Positions 24,891-33,724 of a DNA stretch of 40,900 nucleotides are shown piece by piece. The stretch comes from Lachnospiraceae bacterium. Its GTDB lineage: Bacteria > Bacillota > Clostridia > Lachnospirales > Lachnospiraceae. The translations under genes and the position numbers were made by a program. The stretch is taken from NCBI GenBank assembly GCA_009911505.1, contig QXXL01000160.1, forward strand, positions 1 to 40,900, given 5' to 3'. The stretch's first letter is position 1, and every line of letters begins with the position of its first letter. The notes under the pieces are model-generated. The model had not been told where the DNA came from. It made no database searches and saw only the letters and a list, made by a program, of their open reading frames with translations.

Positions 24891-25463
24891 ATGAAAATTG
24901 TCAGGAATGTTTTGCTCGGGATTATCTGTATTAGCCTGGTCGTAGGAGGGTACTATCTATTTTCCAGCCGGCAGGCCAAAGAGGATGAGACTGACGTATC
25001 AGAAGTACAGAAGGTGATTTTAAAGAACCTTGAAGGGGATTCATATCCGGCAACTCCACGGGAGGTTGTCAAATTTTATAACCGTATCCTGTGCTGTTAT
25101 TATAACGAAACCTATACCAGCGAGGAATTTGAAAAGCTGACGGGCCAGGCCAGGCTTTTAATGGATGAGGAGTTAGCGGACAATAATCCCGCCGAACAGT
25201 ACAGGCAGCAGGTCGAAACAGAAGTGGAAAATTACCGCAATGAAAAAAAGACCATTAACAATACAGCCGTGTGCGACAGCAATGACGTTAAATATGCTAC
25301 GATAGGGGGCCAGGAGTGTGCGTATGTAGAAAGCTCATATTTTGTACGCAGCGGGGGCGGCTTTACCAAAAGCTTCCAGAATTATGTCCTTCGCAAGGAT
25401 GAAGAGGGGAAATGGAAAATCCTGGCATTTGAATTAAAAGAAGGGGAGCAGGCAGATGAATAA
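24891..25463 (+). CDS. Membrane-anchored protein of unknown function
   Basis: A 190-residue protein with one N-terminal membrane segment (about 5-25) and an extracytoplasmic domain of 160 residues. The domain is rich in acidic residues, with [27 protein letters not shown] early and [18 protein letters not shown] near the end; the latter looks like the closing strand of an NTF2-like or similar small alpha-beta domain (inference). It resembles Lachnospiraceae proteins of unknown function that sit next to tsaD. The start is 3 bases after rnz, and the stop overlaps tsaD by 8 bases, so it belongs to the run. Confidence 0.75.
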   Translation: MKIVRNVLLGIICISLVVGGYYLFSSRQAKEDETDVSEVQKVILKNLEGDSYPATPREVVKFYNRILCCYYNETYTSEEFEKLTGQARLLMDEELADNNPAEQYRQQVETEVENYRNEKKTINNTAVCDSNDVKYATIGGQECAYVESSYFVRSGGGFTKSFQNYVLRKDEEGKWKILAFELKEGEQADE

Positions 25464-26484
25464 ACATACGGATATCCGTATACTGGCAATTGAAAGCTCA
25501 TGCGACGAAACGGCGGCAGCCGTCGTCGTGGACGGGCGGGATGTGCGCTCGAATATTATATCTTCGCAGATTTCGCTGCATACCATTTACGGCGGGGTCG
25601 TTCCGGAAATTGCATCCAGAAAGCACATAGAGAAAATCAACCAGGTTATAAAGGAAGCTTTAAAAGAGGCTCAAATGGCATTAGATGATATTGACGCCAT
25701 TGCAGTTACTTATGGCCCAGGCCTGGTCGGTGCGCTTTTGGTGGGGGTAGCAGAAGCCAAAGCCATAAGTTATGCCAAAAAGCTGCCTTTAATTGGAGTA
25801 CATCATATCGAGGGGCATATTTGTGCCAATTATATAGAAAACCCGGATTTAGAGCCGCCATTTTTGTGCCTGGTAGTATCCGGCGGGCATACGCATCTAG
25901 TCAATGTATTAGGGTATAACAGCTATGAAATCCTGGGCCGTACTTTGGATGATGCGGCGGGTGAGGCGTTTGATAAGGTTGCGCGTGCGATTGGGCTTGG
26001 CTACCCGGGCGGGCCTAAAATCGAAAAAGAAGCGCATAAGGGCGACCAGAAGGCAATCCCGTTCCCACGTGCGCATGTGGCAGGGGACGCTTACAATTTC
26101 AGCTTTAGCGGCATGAAGTCGGCTGTGCTAAATTACCTTAATAACTGCCGTATGAAAGGGATTGAGGTAGTACAGGCAGATGTAGCGGCTTCTTTTCAGC
26201 AGGCGGTGATTGATGTGTTAACAGGCAATGTGGAACGGGCGTTAAAAGAAACCGGAGCCAAAAAATTTGCCATTGCGGGCGGTGTTGCTTCCAATGCCAC
26301 GCTCCGTAAGGCGATGGAGCAGCTTTGTATGGGGCGCGGGGCGGCATTTTATCATCCTTCGCCTGTTTTTTGTACAGATAATGCGGCAATGATTGGGGTG
26401 GCAGCTTATTATGACTATCTGGAAGGGAAGTTTTCTGGGCTGGACCTAAACGCTGTCCCCAATTTGAAACTGGGGGAACGGTAA
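25456..26484 (+). CDS. tsaD: tRNA t6A transferase TsaD
   Basis: A 342-residue catalytic subunit that moves threonylcarbamoyl from TC-AMP to A37 of tRNA. The metal-binding HHIEGH (His117 and His121), [13 protein letters not shown] at the N-terminus, VSGGHTHL, and [10 protein letters not shown] with CTDNAAMIG near the end are all present. Length is standard. Translation begins 8 bases before the previous stop, with AAGGGGAG as ribosome-binding site. Together with TsaB and TsaE it covers the t6A cycle except TsaC/TsaC2, which is not in the window. Confidence 0.97.
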   Translation: MNKHTDIRILAIESSCDETAAAVVVDGRDVRSNIISSQISLHTIYGGVVPEIASRKHIEKINQVIKEALKEAQMALDDIDAIAVTYGPGLVGALLVGVAEAKAISYAKKLPLIGVHHIEGHICANYIENPDLEPPFLCLVVSGGHTHLVNVLGYNSYEILGRTLDDAAGEAFDKVARAIGLGYPGGPKIEKEAHKGDQKAIPFPRAHVAGDAYNFSFSGMKSAVLNYLNNCRMKGIEVVQADVAASFQQAVIDVLTGNVERALKETGAKKFAIAGGVASNATLRKAMEQLCMGRGAAFYHPSPVFCTDNAAMIGVAAYYDYLEGKFSGLDLNAVPNLKLGER

Positions 26485-27176
26485 TGCAGAAAGAAAAAAT
26501 TACGGCAATTGTGCTTGCCGGGGGAAGCGGGGCAAGGATGGGGGCAGCCTGTAAAAAACAGTATCTGCTGCTCAAGGGGCGGCCGCTCCTTTTTTATGCC
26601 CTGCACGCGTTTGAAGAGGGCAGTATTGATGAGATTGTCCTGGTAGCGAATGAAGAGGAGTATTGCAGGCAGGAGATAATTGAGAAATATGGGATTAAGA
26701 AAGTGTCCCAGATTGTGCCTGGGGGGGCGGAGCGCTATGATTCTGTTTATGCGGGGCTTTTAGCGGCGGCAGGGAGCAGCTATGTACTGATCCATGACGG
26801 GGCCAGGCCTTTTGTGACACAAGAGATCATAAGCGCCGCAGTTGAAGGGGCAAAAAGGTACCAGGCATGTGCGGTGGGGATGCCAGTGAAGGATACGGTT
26901 AAAATAGCAGATGGGGACGGGTTTGCGGTACAGACGCCAAAACGAAGTTTGGTCTGGCAGATCCAGACTCCCCAGGCGTTTTCCTATCCGTTGATTTTAA
27001 AGGCGTATGAGCATGTATTGGAAGAGGCGCCGGATGGGATTACAGATGATGCGATGGTGGTGGAATATGGCGGATATGCCAAGGTGAAGCTTCTACAGGG
27101 GAGCTACAAGAATATAAAGATTACGACGCCAGAGGATATGGTATTGGCAGAAGGGCTTTTGCGGTGGCAGGGGTAG
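26484..27176 (+). CDS. ispD: 2-C-methyl-D-erythritol 4-phosphate cytidylyltransferase
   Basis: A 230-residue enzyme of the MEP isoprenoid pathway that joins MEP to CTP. The N-terminal LAGGSGARMG with KKQYLLL (CTP-binding loop), HDGARPF and the closing KITTPEDMVLAEGLL match IspD. It starts on the A of the tsaD stop (TAATG) and ends the + strand run. It converges with htpG after 45 bases. The only structure between them is a weak AGAGGG/CCCTCT hairpin. Confidence 0.95.
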   Translation: MQKEKITAIVLAGGSGARMGAACKKQYLLLKGRPLLFYALHAFEEGSIDEIVLVANEEEYCRQEIIEKYGIKKVSQIVPGGAERYDSVYAGLLAAAGSSYVLIHDGARPFVTQEIISAAVEGAKRYQACAVGMPVKDTVKIADGDGFAVQTPKRSLVWQIQTPQAFSYPLILKAYEHVLEEAPDGITDDAMVVEYGGYAKVKLLQGSYKNIKITTPEDMVLAEGLLRWQG

Positions 27177-27221
27177 GGGCATGCAGAGAGGGAGAACCCC
27201 TCCCCCTCTAAAGATACCCAA

Positions 27222-29303
27222 TTATTTTGCCAGCAGCATCATAATCTTATTGCTCCGTGCCACAAATTTTGCCATGGCATCTGGGGAAAGCGGCTGGTTG
27301 CTAATCATAGCAAGATCGTACAGCTGTTCGCAGAAATCGTTAGCATATTCGGAATCCTTGTGCTCTAAAATATACTTCACAAGCTCATGGTTTGCATTCA
27401 AAGTCAGCGTCTGATCCGCCCCAAACATAGAAGCGTCCATCCCCATGCCGCCCATTGAGTACATTTTCATCATATCCTGCATCCTGCGCCCCTCTTCAGA
27501 AAGCGTAATCACAGAAGAAATATTGCTGTCTTTTAACCGCTCTACCTTTACAGTCAGCTTGTCGTTATTCAAGGCTTTATGGAACACCTCCGCAAGCGTA
27601 TCCGCCGCTTCTTTTAAATCCTCTTCTGATCCCTCTTCCTTTAGGGACTCTGTTAAATCTGCGTCAATCCGCATAAATTTATATTTCTCATTCCGTCTCT
27701 CAAGCTGTGAAATAAAGGATGTATCAATATTGTGATCCAAGATTACGGCATTCATGCCCTGCTCTTTGAACATTTTTATATACTGTCCCTGCTGGTTTAA
27801 ATCCGTTACATAATAAATCACGCTGCGGTCGTCCTTTGGCTCTTCTTCTGCCGGGCCGTCTGCAGGGGTACCGTCCGCATTTTCCACAATTGGCGCATCT
27901 TCTTCTGTTTTCTCTGGCTCCTCCACTGGCTTAAGCCATTCCGGAAGTGTCAGGTATTTGTCATTGATATCCTTAAACAAAATAAAATCATTGATCTTAT
28001 CGCAGAATTTCTCGTCCTTTAAGCATCCAAATTTAATAAACGGGCTGATATCGTCCCAGTATTTCTCATAAGCTTCTTTTTCTGTTTTGCACATGCCAAT
28101 TAGCTTGTCCGCAACTTTTTTCGTGATATAATCGGAGATCTTTTTGACAAACCCATCGTTCTGCAAGGCGCTGCGGGATACGTTAAGCGGCAGATCCGGG
28201 CAGTCGATGACACCCTTTAACAGCATTAAAAATTCCGGGATTACTTCTTTGATATTGTCGGCGACAAATACCTGGTTGTTATAAAGCTTAATTGTCCCTT
28301 CAATGGAGTCGTATTCCGTATTGATTTTCGGGAAATAGAGGATACCTTTCAAATTAAACGGGTAGTCCATATTCAGATGGATCCAAAACAGCGGCTCCTT
28401 GTAATCCATAAATACCTTGCGGTAAAATGCTTTGTACTCTTCTTCCGTGCAGTCTTTTGGCGTTTTAGCCCAAAGCGGCGCGGTATCGTTTAACGAGACA
28501 GGCCGCTTTACAATCTTTAATTTCTCTTTTCGCGGGGAAACCTCTACAGTTTCTTTTTCACCGTTTTCGTTTTCTTTTTCCTCTGTTTTGGCTTCTTCGA
28601 TAATCGTTTCTACGACGGTATCTGTATCCCGTTTGTCATCTGGATCAATTGTTTCATATTCGGGTTCGGCGTTTGCCTTTGTTAAAAAGATTTCTGTCGG
28701 CATAAAAGAACAGTATTTTTCAATGACTTCCCTTGCGCGGTACTCATTGGCAAATTCCAGGCAGTCTTCGTTTAAAAAGAGGGTGATTTTGGTTCCGACA
28801 CCTTCTTTTATGCCGTCTGTCATTGAAAATTCCGTACCTCCGTCACATTCCCAGTGAACTGCCGAAGCGTCCTTTTGATAAGAGAGGGTATCGATGTGTA
28901 CGGCATCGGCAACCATAAAAGCGGAGTAAAATCCTAAACCAAAATGGCCGATGATTTGATCGTCATTTGCCTTATCTTTATATTTTTCCAAAAAATCGTT
29001 TGCGCCGGAAAATGCAATCTGGTTGATGTATTCTTCTACCTCGTCAGCGGTCATGCCAAGTCCATTGTCGGTAACGGAGATTGTTTTTGCGTCCGGGTCT
29101 ACTTCGATTTGTACCTTTGGTTTGTAATCCTCCGGAAGTTCGTACTCGCCCATCATATCCAGTTTTTTCAGTTTGGTGATGGCATCGCAGCCGTTTGAGA
29201 TTAATTCACGGTAAAAAATATCGTGATCGGAATAGAGCCATTTTTTGATAACCGGGAAAATGTTTTCACTGTTGATTGATAAATTGCCATGTTTGTCTGC
29301 CAT
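27222..29303 (-). CDS. htpG: Hsp90-family chaperone HtpG
   Basis: A 693-residue Hsp90, longer than the usual roughly 625. The N-terminal GHKL ATPase has ELISNGCDAITKL (Asn of the ATP pocket kept, followed by GC rather than AS), DNGLGM and GHFGLGFYSAF. Two charged insertions account for the extra length: a Glu/Lys linker (about 235-262) and a Glu/Pro segment (about 468-505). The middle and dimerisation domains follow (SRSALQND, MKMYSMGGMG). The ATG is preceded by AAGGAG on the reverse strand. The promoter (29378-29406) and a perfect CIRCE element (29414-29440) sit upstream, implying HrcA control. Confidence 0.96.
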   Translation of the reverse strand: MADKHGNLSINSENIFPVIKKWLYSDHDIFYRELISNGCDAITKLKKLDMMGEYELPEDYKPKVQIEVDPDAKTISVTDNGLGMTADEVEEYINQIAFSGANDFLEKYKDKANDDQIIGHFGLGFYSAFMVADAVHIDTLSYQKDASAVHWECDGGTEFSMTDGIKEGVGTKITLFLNEDCLEFANEYRAREVIEKYCSFMPTEIFLTKANAEPEYETIDPDDKRDTDTVVETIIEEAKTEEKENENGEKETVEVSPRKEKLKIVKRPVSLNDTAPLWAKTPKDCTEEEYKAFYRKVFMDYKEPLFWIHLNMDYPFNLKGILYFPKINTEYDSIEGTIKLYNNQVFVADNIKEVIPEFLMLLKGVIDCPDLPLNVSRSALQNDGFVKKISDYITKKVADKLIGMCKTEKEAYEKYWDDISPFIKFGCLKDEKFCDKINDFILFKDINDKYLTLPEWLKPVEEPEKTEEDAPIVENADGTPADGPAEEEPKDDRSVIYYVTDLNQQGQYIKMFKEQGMNAVILDHNIDTSFISQLERRNEKYKFMRIDADLTESLKEEGSEEDLKEAADTLAEVFHKALNNDKLTVKVERLKDSNISSVITLSEEGRRMQDMMKMYSMGGMGMDASMFGADQTLTLNANHELVKYILEHKDSEYANDFCEQLYDLAMISNQPLSPDAMAKFVARSNKIMMLLAK

Positions 29304-29377
29304 TTGATAACACTCCTTTTTTGAATTTCCGCCATAGCGGGCGGCTTTGTGGTTTTCATTTTCTTCTCTTGGAATAC

Positions 29378-29406
29378 ATATTATAACGCATATTTTGAAA
29401 AGTCAA
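29378..29406 (-). promoter_or_regulatory. Promoter of htpG
   Basis: On the reverse strand, TTGACT (29401-29406) with TAATAT (29378-29383) at 17 bp; an overlapping TATAAT is at 29380-29385. The AT-rich stretch on the - strand has no competing promoter closer to htpG. Confidence 0.75.
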
Positions 29407-29413
29407 TAGAAAA

Positions 29414-29440
29414 TTAGCACTCCTTGCACATGAGTGCTAA
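29414..29440. promoter_or_regulatory. CIRCE element (HrcA operator)
   Basis: TTAGCACTC (29414-29422), a 9-base spacer, and GAGTGCTAA (29432-29440): a perfect match to the CIRCE inverted repeat. It sits 7 bp upstream of the htpG -35 rather than in the leader, and 64 bp before the -35 of the divergent gene. Confidence 0.95.
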
Positions 29441-29504
29441 CAAAAAGAGCAAAAGCCTGTAAAACAAAGGGCTGTAAGAATTATAAAAAGTTTATAAAGT
29501 CTAC

Positions 29505-29533
29505 TTGACCGGAAATGTATCTAAGGTTATAGT
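29505..29533 (+). promoter_or_regulatory. Promoter of the large zinc-ribbon gene
   Basis: TTGACC (29505-29510) and TATAGT (29528-29533), spacing 17. It overlaps an in-frame TTG codon, showing that translation starts further downstream. Confidence 0.7.
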
Positions 29534-29570
29534 TGAAGGGACAGGTAACAGCGAGGGGGACCAAGCTGTT

Positions 29571-32234
29571 ATGATGGAAAGGTGTGAATTGATTATGATA
29601 ATACTGAAGACGAATTCAGAAATGAAAGTAACCTTTGAACGACTGATAAAGACAATGAAGGAGCCTGTGGAATGGTCAGGCCGTTTTGTGGTTGTAGGGG
29701 ATTATCTGATTCTTCATGGGAGGGTACGTTCTTTATTCTTTAATTTTGAAAGCCGCAAGGTTGTTACCAATATTATAGATATTCCAGTTGATGAAGAAAC
29801 AGTAATAGACATCCAGGATCATACAAAGGTACAAAATGTATTGAACCTGGTGTTGTATGCATTTGGGAAATGGGGGATGATCCGGGGCGTAAAAGTGGAT
29901 CAGGATTATGCAGAGCTGAATACGCTTTTTAACGGCGTGCTGGAAGGGCTGTCTGTAGAGCCTGGATATACGCGTGAAAATTTCCGGTTCTTTAGCGGGG
30001 GCATCCGTGTCAGCTATGAGGATGTGGTGCAGTATGCTATAGACGCCCAGCAGGATTATACAGGGATGGCAGAAAATGAGGTGGCAGAATCTCAGGGTCT
30101 TTGGCATAAACTGGTCTGGAAACGCCAAAAGGCGTCCTTTCCCCAGAAAGAAACGACCTTTGAGGAGCGGCAAAAAGACAGGATTGGCAACAATTTTTAT
30201 ATGGTCGGCTTCCAGTGCCCTAAATGCCAGTCCCCGCTTCATATGACTGTATTCCCGGTTGGGGACGAGTTTCGTGTAGAAACGCTGGAAGGCGGCGTGT
30301 TTTTGGCAAGGGCGTATACCTGTACCCGGTGTAACTGCTTTTATACGCCAGCCCCTGAAAAGCTTTTAGCAGAAGGGGACGTGCTGGTTATGGATTTTTT
30401 GGAAGATCAGCGCGCGTATGAGGATTACCTGGAGCTGTTAGGCCAGGCGGGCGACCGTGTTTCCAATTACAAATTTAACGAATTTGAAGCCATGCGCAAG
30501 CGCAGGGAGCCTTCGCGTACCGAAAACGGGGAAGAGTCGCTTGAAGAGCTTTGCAACCATATGGAAAAACTCTCCGATGAGAAGCTTTCTAATATTGCAG
30601 AAAAAATGGAAGAAGGGTTTTATCCTGTCAGGAGCGTACAGTGGCTGGAGGGCACGGTGCAAAGGGAGGTCAAAAAACGGCGGATTGATCCGCTTATCCC
30701 CAAAACGCCCCATACCAAAAAGCAGCAGCGCGCTAATATGCCTGCCATGGGAACCCTTACATTAGGGCGTCCGCAGGCGTCTGCAGGAATGCCGTCTGGG
30801 GAAGCGGGCGGTATTTCAAATGTTTATGGAAGTACAAAAGAGCCCCCCCAGGAAATACCAGTTACCAGGCGTGAAGCCGCCCAGAAGCGCTACAAAGCAA
30901 AATGCGGCATATTAGACAGGCTTTCCCATTCGCAGGTTACAGAGTTAAAAAACCAGCTTTTACATGATACGAGCCTATATGACGAAGAGAAAAAGCCGTT
31001 TTTAAATGCGATTGAAAATAAAGAACGGCAATACCTAAACCAGTACATCCAGAAGCTGGCCGCAGGCTGTATGGATCAAAACTATGTGAAAATACGGCGC
31101 GTAATCGAGGAAGTAGAAAAGGCGGCGCTTCCAAAAGAGGATAAGGCCCCGGTACTAGAACCGCTGTATACCCGGCTGAAAAAGAAGGGGGAAGCGGAGG
31201 TCAGGCTTTTGATACAGAAAATGCCAGAACAGATAGATATGAAACAGTACCGTGATTATATGAAGAGGCTGAAGGGGTATACAGGGGTGGATTTGGCGCC
31301 GTATGAGAAGTTTTTGGGCGATAAAATGAAGCAGGCGCAAAAAAGGGAGATTAACCATATGATCCGCCACGCCCGGATAGCAGATCGGCAGGGGCTTACG
31401 GATTTGATGGAACGTTTAAAAAGCCAGCAGTATGACAGTGAAGTGCTGGCCCCGTACCTGGAGCGTATTGAATTTAAGCTGCGTGAAGCGGACGAGAAAG
31501 CGATTGAAGAAATCTGTGGCAATACCATGCAGATGTCGGCAGCCGAGGTGCTTGAAGCTTACCGGAAAATCGAGGAGGGTGTCTTTTTACCAGAGCTTAA
31601 GACAAATGCCCTTGAGATGCTAAAGAAACGTCTTTTAAAGCTGAAAACGGACGAATGTGAGCTTTTGGTGCACAAGCTTAAGGATAATTTAAAAGGGCGT
31701 ATCAAAGAGTATGACAGGTTTTATTATTATCCGGCGAGGAAGGTACTCTCAGGCCACGCCGAGCCAGAGGAACTGCAGGTAATTGAGTATGCGCTTGGCA
31801 CGTATGGAACGACCCTGGGCGAATTTGAATATCCAATCTTAGTCGTGGATACATCCAGGGACAGATCCGGGAAAGAGGGTATTATATTGACGCCGGAGCA
31901 CTTGTTTTTTAGAACAATGATGACGGCATATGTACTGGATATTGAGGATATCAAGCGGGTGCATTCGCAGAACGGTTTTTTTAATACGGGCCTTTTTGTA
32001 GAGATTTCGGACGGGACAAAAATGAAAATCCCTTATGCGGTTGACAAGAAGGAGCTGACGGCTTGGGGGAATTGCCTGGAGGAGTTTATACGGTATCTGC
32101 AGGAGAAGCCGGAGTCACGGAAAATGCCGTATTTGTCACAGGAGAAGCATGAGACGATTTGTTGTTTTAGGTGTGGGTTTACTTATAAGGGAGGGGATGT
32201 CTGCCCGAAGTGTGGGTATAAGATGAATCAGTAA
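29571..32234 (+). CDS. Large zinc-ribbon protein of unknown function
   Basis: About 887 residues; I do not recognise the family. Visible parts: an N-terminal domain (about 1-175) with hydrophobic strands, CPKCQSP (near nt 30217) and CTRCNCF (near nt 30319) as one zinc-binding site, a long charged helical region (about 290-690) with repeated Lys/Glu/Gln-rich segments, a possible PH-like domain (about 745-850) and a C-terminal zinc ribbon (CFRCGF and CPKCGYKMNQ). No signal peptide or membrane segment is seen, so it should be cytoplasmic. The ATG at 29571 (after GAGGGGG) is preferred; ATG 29574 and 29595 remain possible. It has its own promoter and terminator and is divergent from htpG. Confidence 0.75.
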   Translation: MMERCELIMIILKTNSEMKVTFERLIKTMKEPVEWSGRFVVVGDYLILHGRVRSLFFNFESRKVVTNIIDIPVDEETVIDIQDHTKVQNVLNLVLYAFGKWGMIRGVKVDQDYAELNTLFNGVLEGLSVEPGYTRENFRFFSGGIRVSYEDVVQYAIDAQQDYTGMAENEVAESQGLWHKLVWKRQKASFPQKETTFEERQKDRIGNNFYMVGFQCPKCQSPLHMTVFPVGDEFRVETLEGGVFLARAYTCTRCNCFYTPAPEKLLAEGDVLVMDFLEDQRAYEDYLELLGQAGDRVSNYKFNEFEAMRKRREPSRTENGEESLEELCNHMEKLSDEKLSNIAEKMEEGFYPVRSVQWLEGTVQREVKKRRIDPLIPKTPHTKKQQRANMPAMGTLTLGRPQASAGMPSGEAGGISNVYGSTKEPPQEIPVTRREAAQKRYKAKCGILDRLSHSQVTELKNQLLHDTSLYDEEKKPFLNAIENKERQYLNQYIQKLAAGCMDQNYVKIRRVIEEVEKAALPKEDKAPVLEPLYTRLKKKGEAEVRLLIQKMPEQIDMKQYRDYMKRLKGYTGVDLAPYEKFLGDKMKQAQKREINHMIRHARIADRQGLTDLMERLKSQQYDSEVLAPYLERIEFKLREADEKAIEEICGNTMQMSAAEVLEAYRKIEEGVFLPELKTNALEMLKKRLLKLKTDECELLVHKLKDNLKGRIKEYDRFYYYPARKVLSGHAEPEELQVIEYALGTYGTTLGEFEYPILVVDTSRDRSGKEGIILTPEHLFFRTMMTAYVLDIEDIKRVHSQNGFFNTGLFVEISDGTKMKIPYAVDKKELTAWGNCLEEFIRYLQEKPESRKMPYLSQEKHETICCFRCGFTYKGGDVCPKCGYKMNQ

Positions 32235-32281
32235 GGATTTTGGTAATGGGCCGCCAGGCACAAAATGATGGCTTTAAGGGG

Positions 32282-32320
32282 CAAAACTGCCGCACATTTT
32301 GGCAATGTGCGGCAGTTTTG
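32282..32320. terminator. Perfect bidirectional terminator
   Basis: A 17-bp perfect inverted repeat (32282-32298 and 32304-32320) with a 5-base loop. AAAA on one side and TTTT on the other let it end both the zinc-ribbon gene (+) and the converging HD-GYP-like locus (-). Confidence 0.92.
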
Positions 32321-32324
32321 ATTG

Positions 32325-32759
32325 TTATAACAGGCTGAAATCAAACGATTTGGCCATTTTTTTCTTCATTCTCTCCTGATAGCGCGCTAATGTATTGGAA
32401 AGCCTGGAATCGGAAGAAAATTGCTTTAGCGTATCCTCGTCTACTACAATGCGGTTATCCATTGTCTTCATAATATCTGCAATGCGGATTTTTTTGGCTA
32501 CCTCAGGATCGCTCAAGTCGTAGGTCTGGTTGTTGCGGATTGTTAGAATCAGAGGAGCCATGAAATTATCCGGGTTCTCCACAAGTACAATCGCCTTTTC
32601 CCCATTAGTCAGATCCACACTACAGCCGGACGGCAGGATCTGGATGCAGTTGGCAAGCGCTGAAACTACCTGTGCATTGTAAAGCTGTGGGGTTTTCCTG
32701 AGCTGCCGTATCGCTGCAATTTCGGAAATTGGCGCGTGGTGCAGGTTCATTGCCGTCAA
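32325..32759 (-). pseudogene. C-terminal part of split HD-GYP-like protein
   Basis: A 144-residue frame that continues directly from the end of the frame upstream. It opens with TAMNLHHAPISEIAAIRQLR, which is the expected continuation of the ADEFDN block of HD-GYP-type proteins, followed by a VALVEN-type beta domain (GEKAIVLVENP). The nominal start is a TTG overlapping the upstream TGA (TTGA) with no ribosome-binding site. One missing T at 32756-32759 would restore a single frame. It may be made by reinitiation or frameshifting, or the gene may be broken. Confidence 0.7.
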
Positions 32760-33511
32760 TTGTCAAATTCGTCAGCAACTGTAAGGACAAGTGCATTTTT
32801 GGAAAAATTCTTTCCCTGCAGGTCGTTTGGCGTTTGTGCAGCGAAGATTGTATGTGTCTGTTGGATCGTATTTAGAACCTCTCCGTTTAGTAAGTATTTG
32901 TTTGTGTCAGGGTAGAGGAGCTGGAAGCCCCTTTTACGGCATTCCTGGATAATCCGGTAGTCATTGTCTGTTAAAGCGTCCTTTTTATCTAATATGTAAC
33001 GGGGGACAAATAAATATCCCATATCATATAGCAGGGCGGCTGTTACAAGATGTTCCTTTTCCCGGTTCGTGTAACCCAATACATTTGCTATCATCGCGGA
33101 TAGGATAGCAGTGCTGATGGAGTGTTTGTAAACATAGTCTGCAGAACTGCGCAGAATCTGCGTAAAACGCATTTTGTGGTCTAATGTGCCATAATGCTTT
33201 AAAATGTCTGCAACCAGCTCGTGGAGCGTCTCCGGCTCGTTGTCATTTTGCAGAAGATGCATAATCTTGCGGATTTGGAACATGTAAATTGTCTGGAACT
33301 GTTCAAACCGGAGCTCTTCTTCGGAAAGCGGCGGAAGCGGTTCTGCCGGCTCTAAGATGAAGAGGCCGATCAGGCCAAAGTTTTCAATGTTTTTAATCCC
33401 GGAAGCGGCAAGGGAGGTGTTGCGGTCATAGAGCATAACACCCATTTTGTTATAAATTGGTTTGGCAAGGCGCATACCAGGTTTCAGATCTTTGATTTCT
33501 ACAAATTGCAT
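32756..33511 (-). CDS. Degenerate HD-GYP-like protein, N-terminal part
   Basis: A 251-residue frame with an N-terminal domain common in front of HD-GYP modules (FVEIKDLKPGMRLAKPIYNKMGVMLY) and then the HD-like helices: HSISTAILSAMIANVLG (130-146), AALLYDMGYLFVP (158-170) and LTVADEFDN. The metal-binding HD pair is changed to Tyr162-Asp163 and the HE and GYP elements are missing, so it cannot be a normal c-di-GMP phosphodiesterase. It stops at a TGA exactly where homologues continue. AAGGAG lies 14 bases before the ATG, unusually far. With the downstream frame it would make about 395 residues. Confidence 0.75.
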   Translation of the reverse strand: MQFVEIKDLKPGMRLAKPIYNKMGVMLYDRNTSLAASGIKNIENFGLIGLFILEPAEPLPPLSEEELRFEQFQTIYMFQIRKIMHLLQNDNEPETLHELVADILKHYGTLDHKMRFTQILRSSADYVYKHSISTAILSAMIANVLGYTNREKEHLVTAALLYDMGYLFVPRYILDKKDALTDNDYRIIQECRKRGFQLLYPDTNKYLLNGEVLNTIQQTHTIFAAQTPNDLQGKNFSKNALVLTVADEFDN

Positions 33512-33556
33512 AAAATATCTTCACACTCCTTTTGGTTATGTCTCAGGGAAAATCTG

Positions 33557-33590
33557 TTGCTGTTTATTCAAGAAGGAAATAAACAGCAGC
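33557..33590. promoter_or_regulatory. Hairpin in the HD-GYP-like gene leader
   Basis: GCTGTTTATT (33559-33568) pairs with AATAAACAGC (33578-33587) around a 9-base loop, extended outward with one mismatch. It lies between the promoter and the start codon on the - strand and lacks a T run downstream, so it is a possible operator or mRNA stabiliser rather than a terminator. Confidence 0.6.
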
Positions 33591-33608
33591 AAAAAGCTGA
33601 TTGATATT

Positions 33609-33637
33609 AATATAGCATATTGAACGCAAGAAAACAA
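33609..33637 (-). promoter_or_regulatory. Promoter of the HD-GYP-like gene
   Basis: On the reverse strand, TTGTTT (33632-33637) and TATATT (33609-33614), spacing 17. It overlaps the divergent promoter at 33620-33648. Confidence 0.6.
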
Positions 33638-33648
33638 TCGGTTATACT
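33620..33648 (+). promoter_or_regulatory. Promoter of the coiled-coil/SleB gene
   Basis: TTGAAC (33620-33625) and TATACT (33643-33648), spacing 17. It occupies almost the same bases as the opposing promoter, so polymerase should not use both at once. Confidence 0.75.
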
Positions 33649-33724
33649 GTAGAAAAAAGTAAAATTTTATTTTTATTGCCGTACCAAGTAAGTAAAGGGG
33701 CTGCGGCGGAGGAAGAGGGGCAGT

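Noticed and set aside
27177..27221. Terminator between ispD and htpG
   Set aside because: Only a 6-bp AGAGGG/CCCTCT stem without a T run on either strand.
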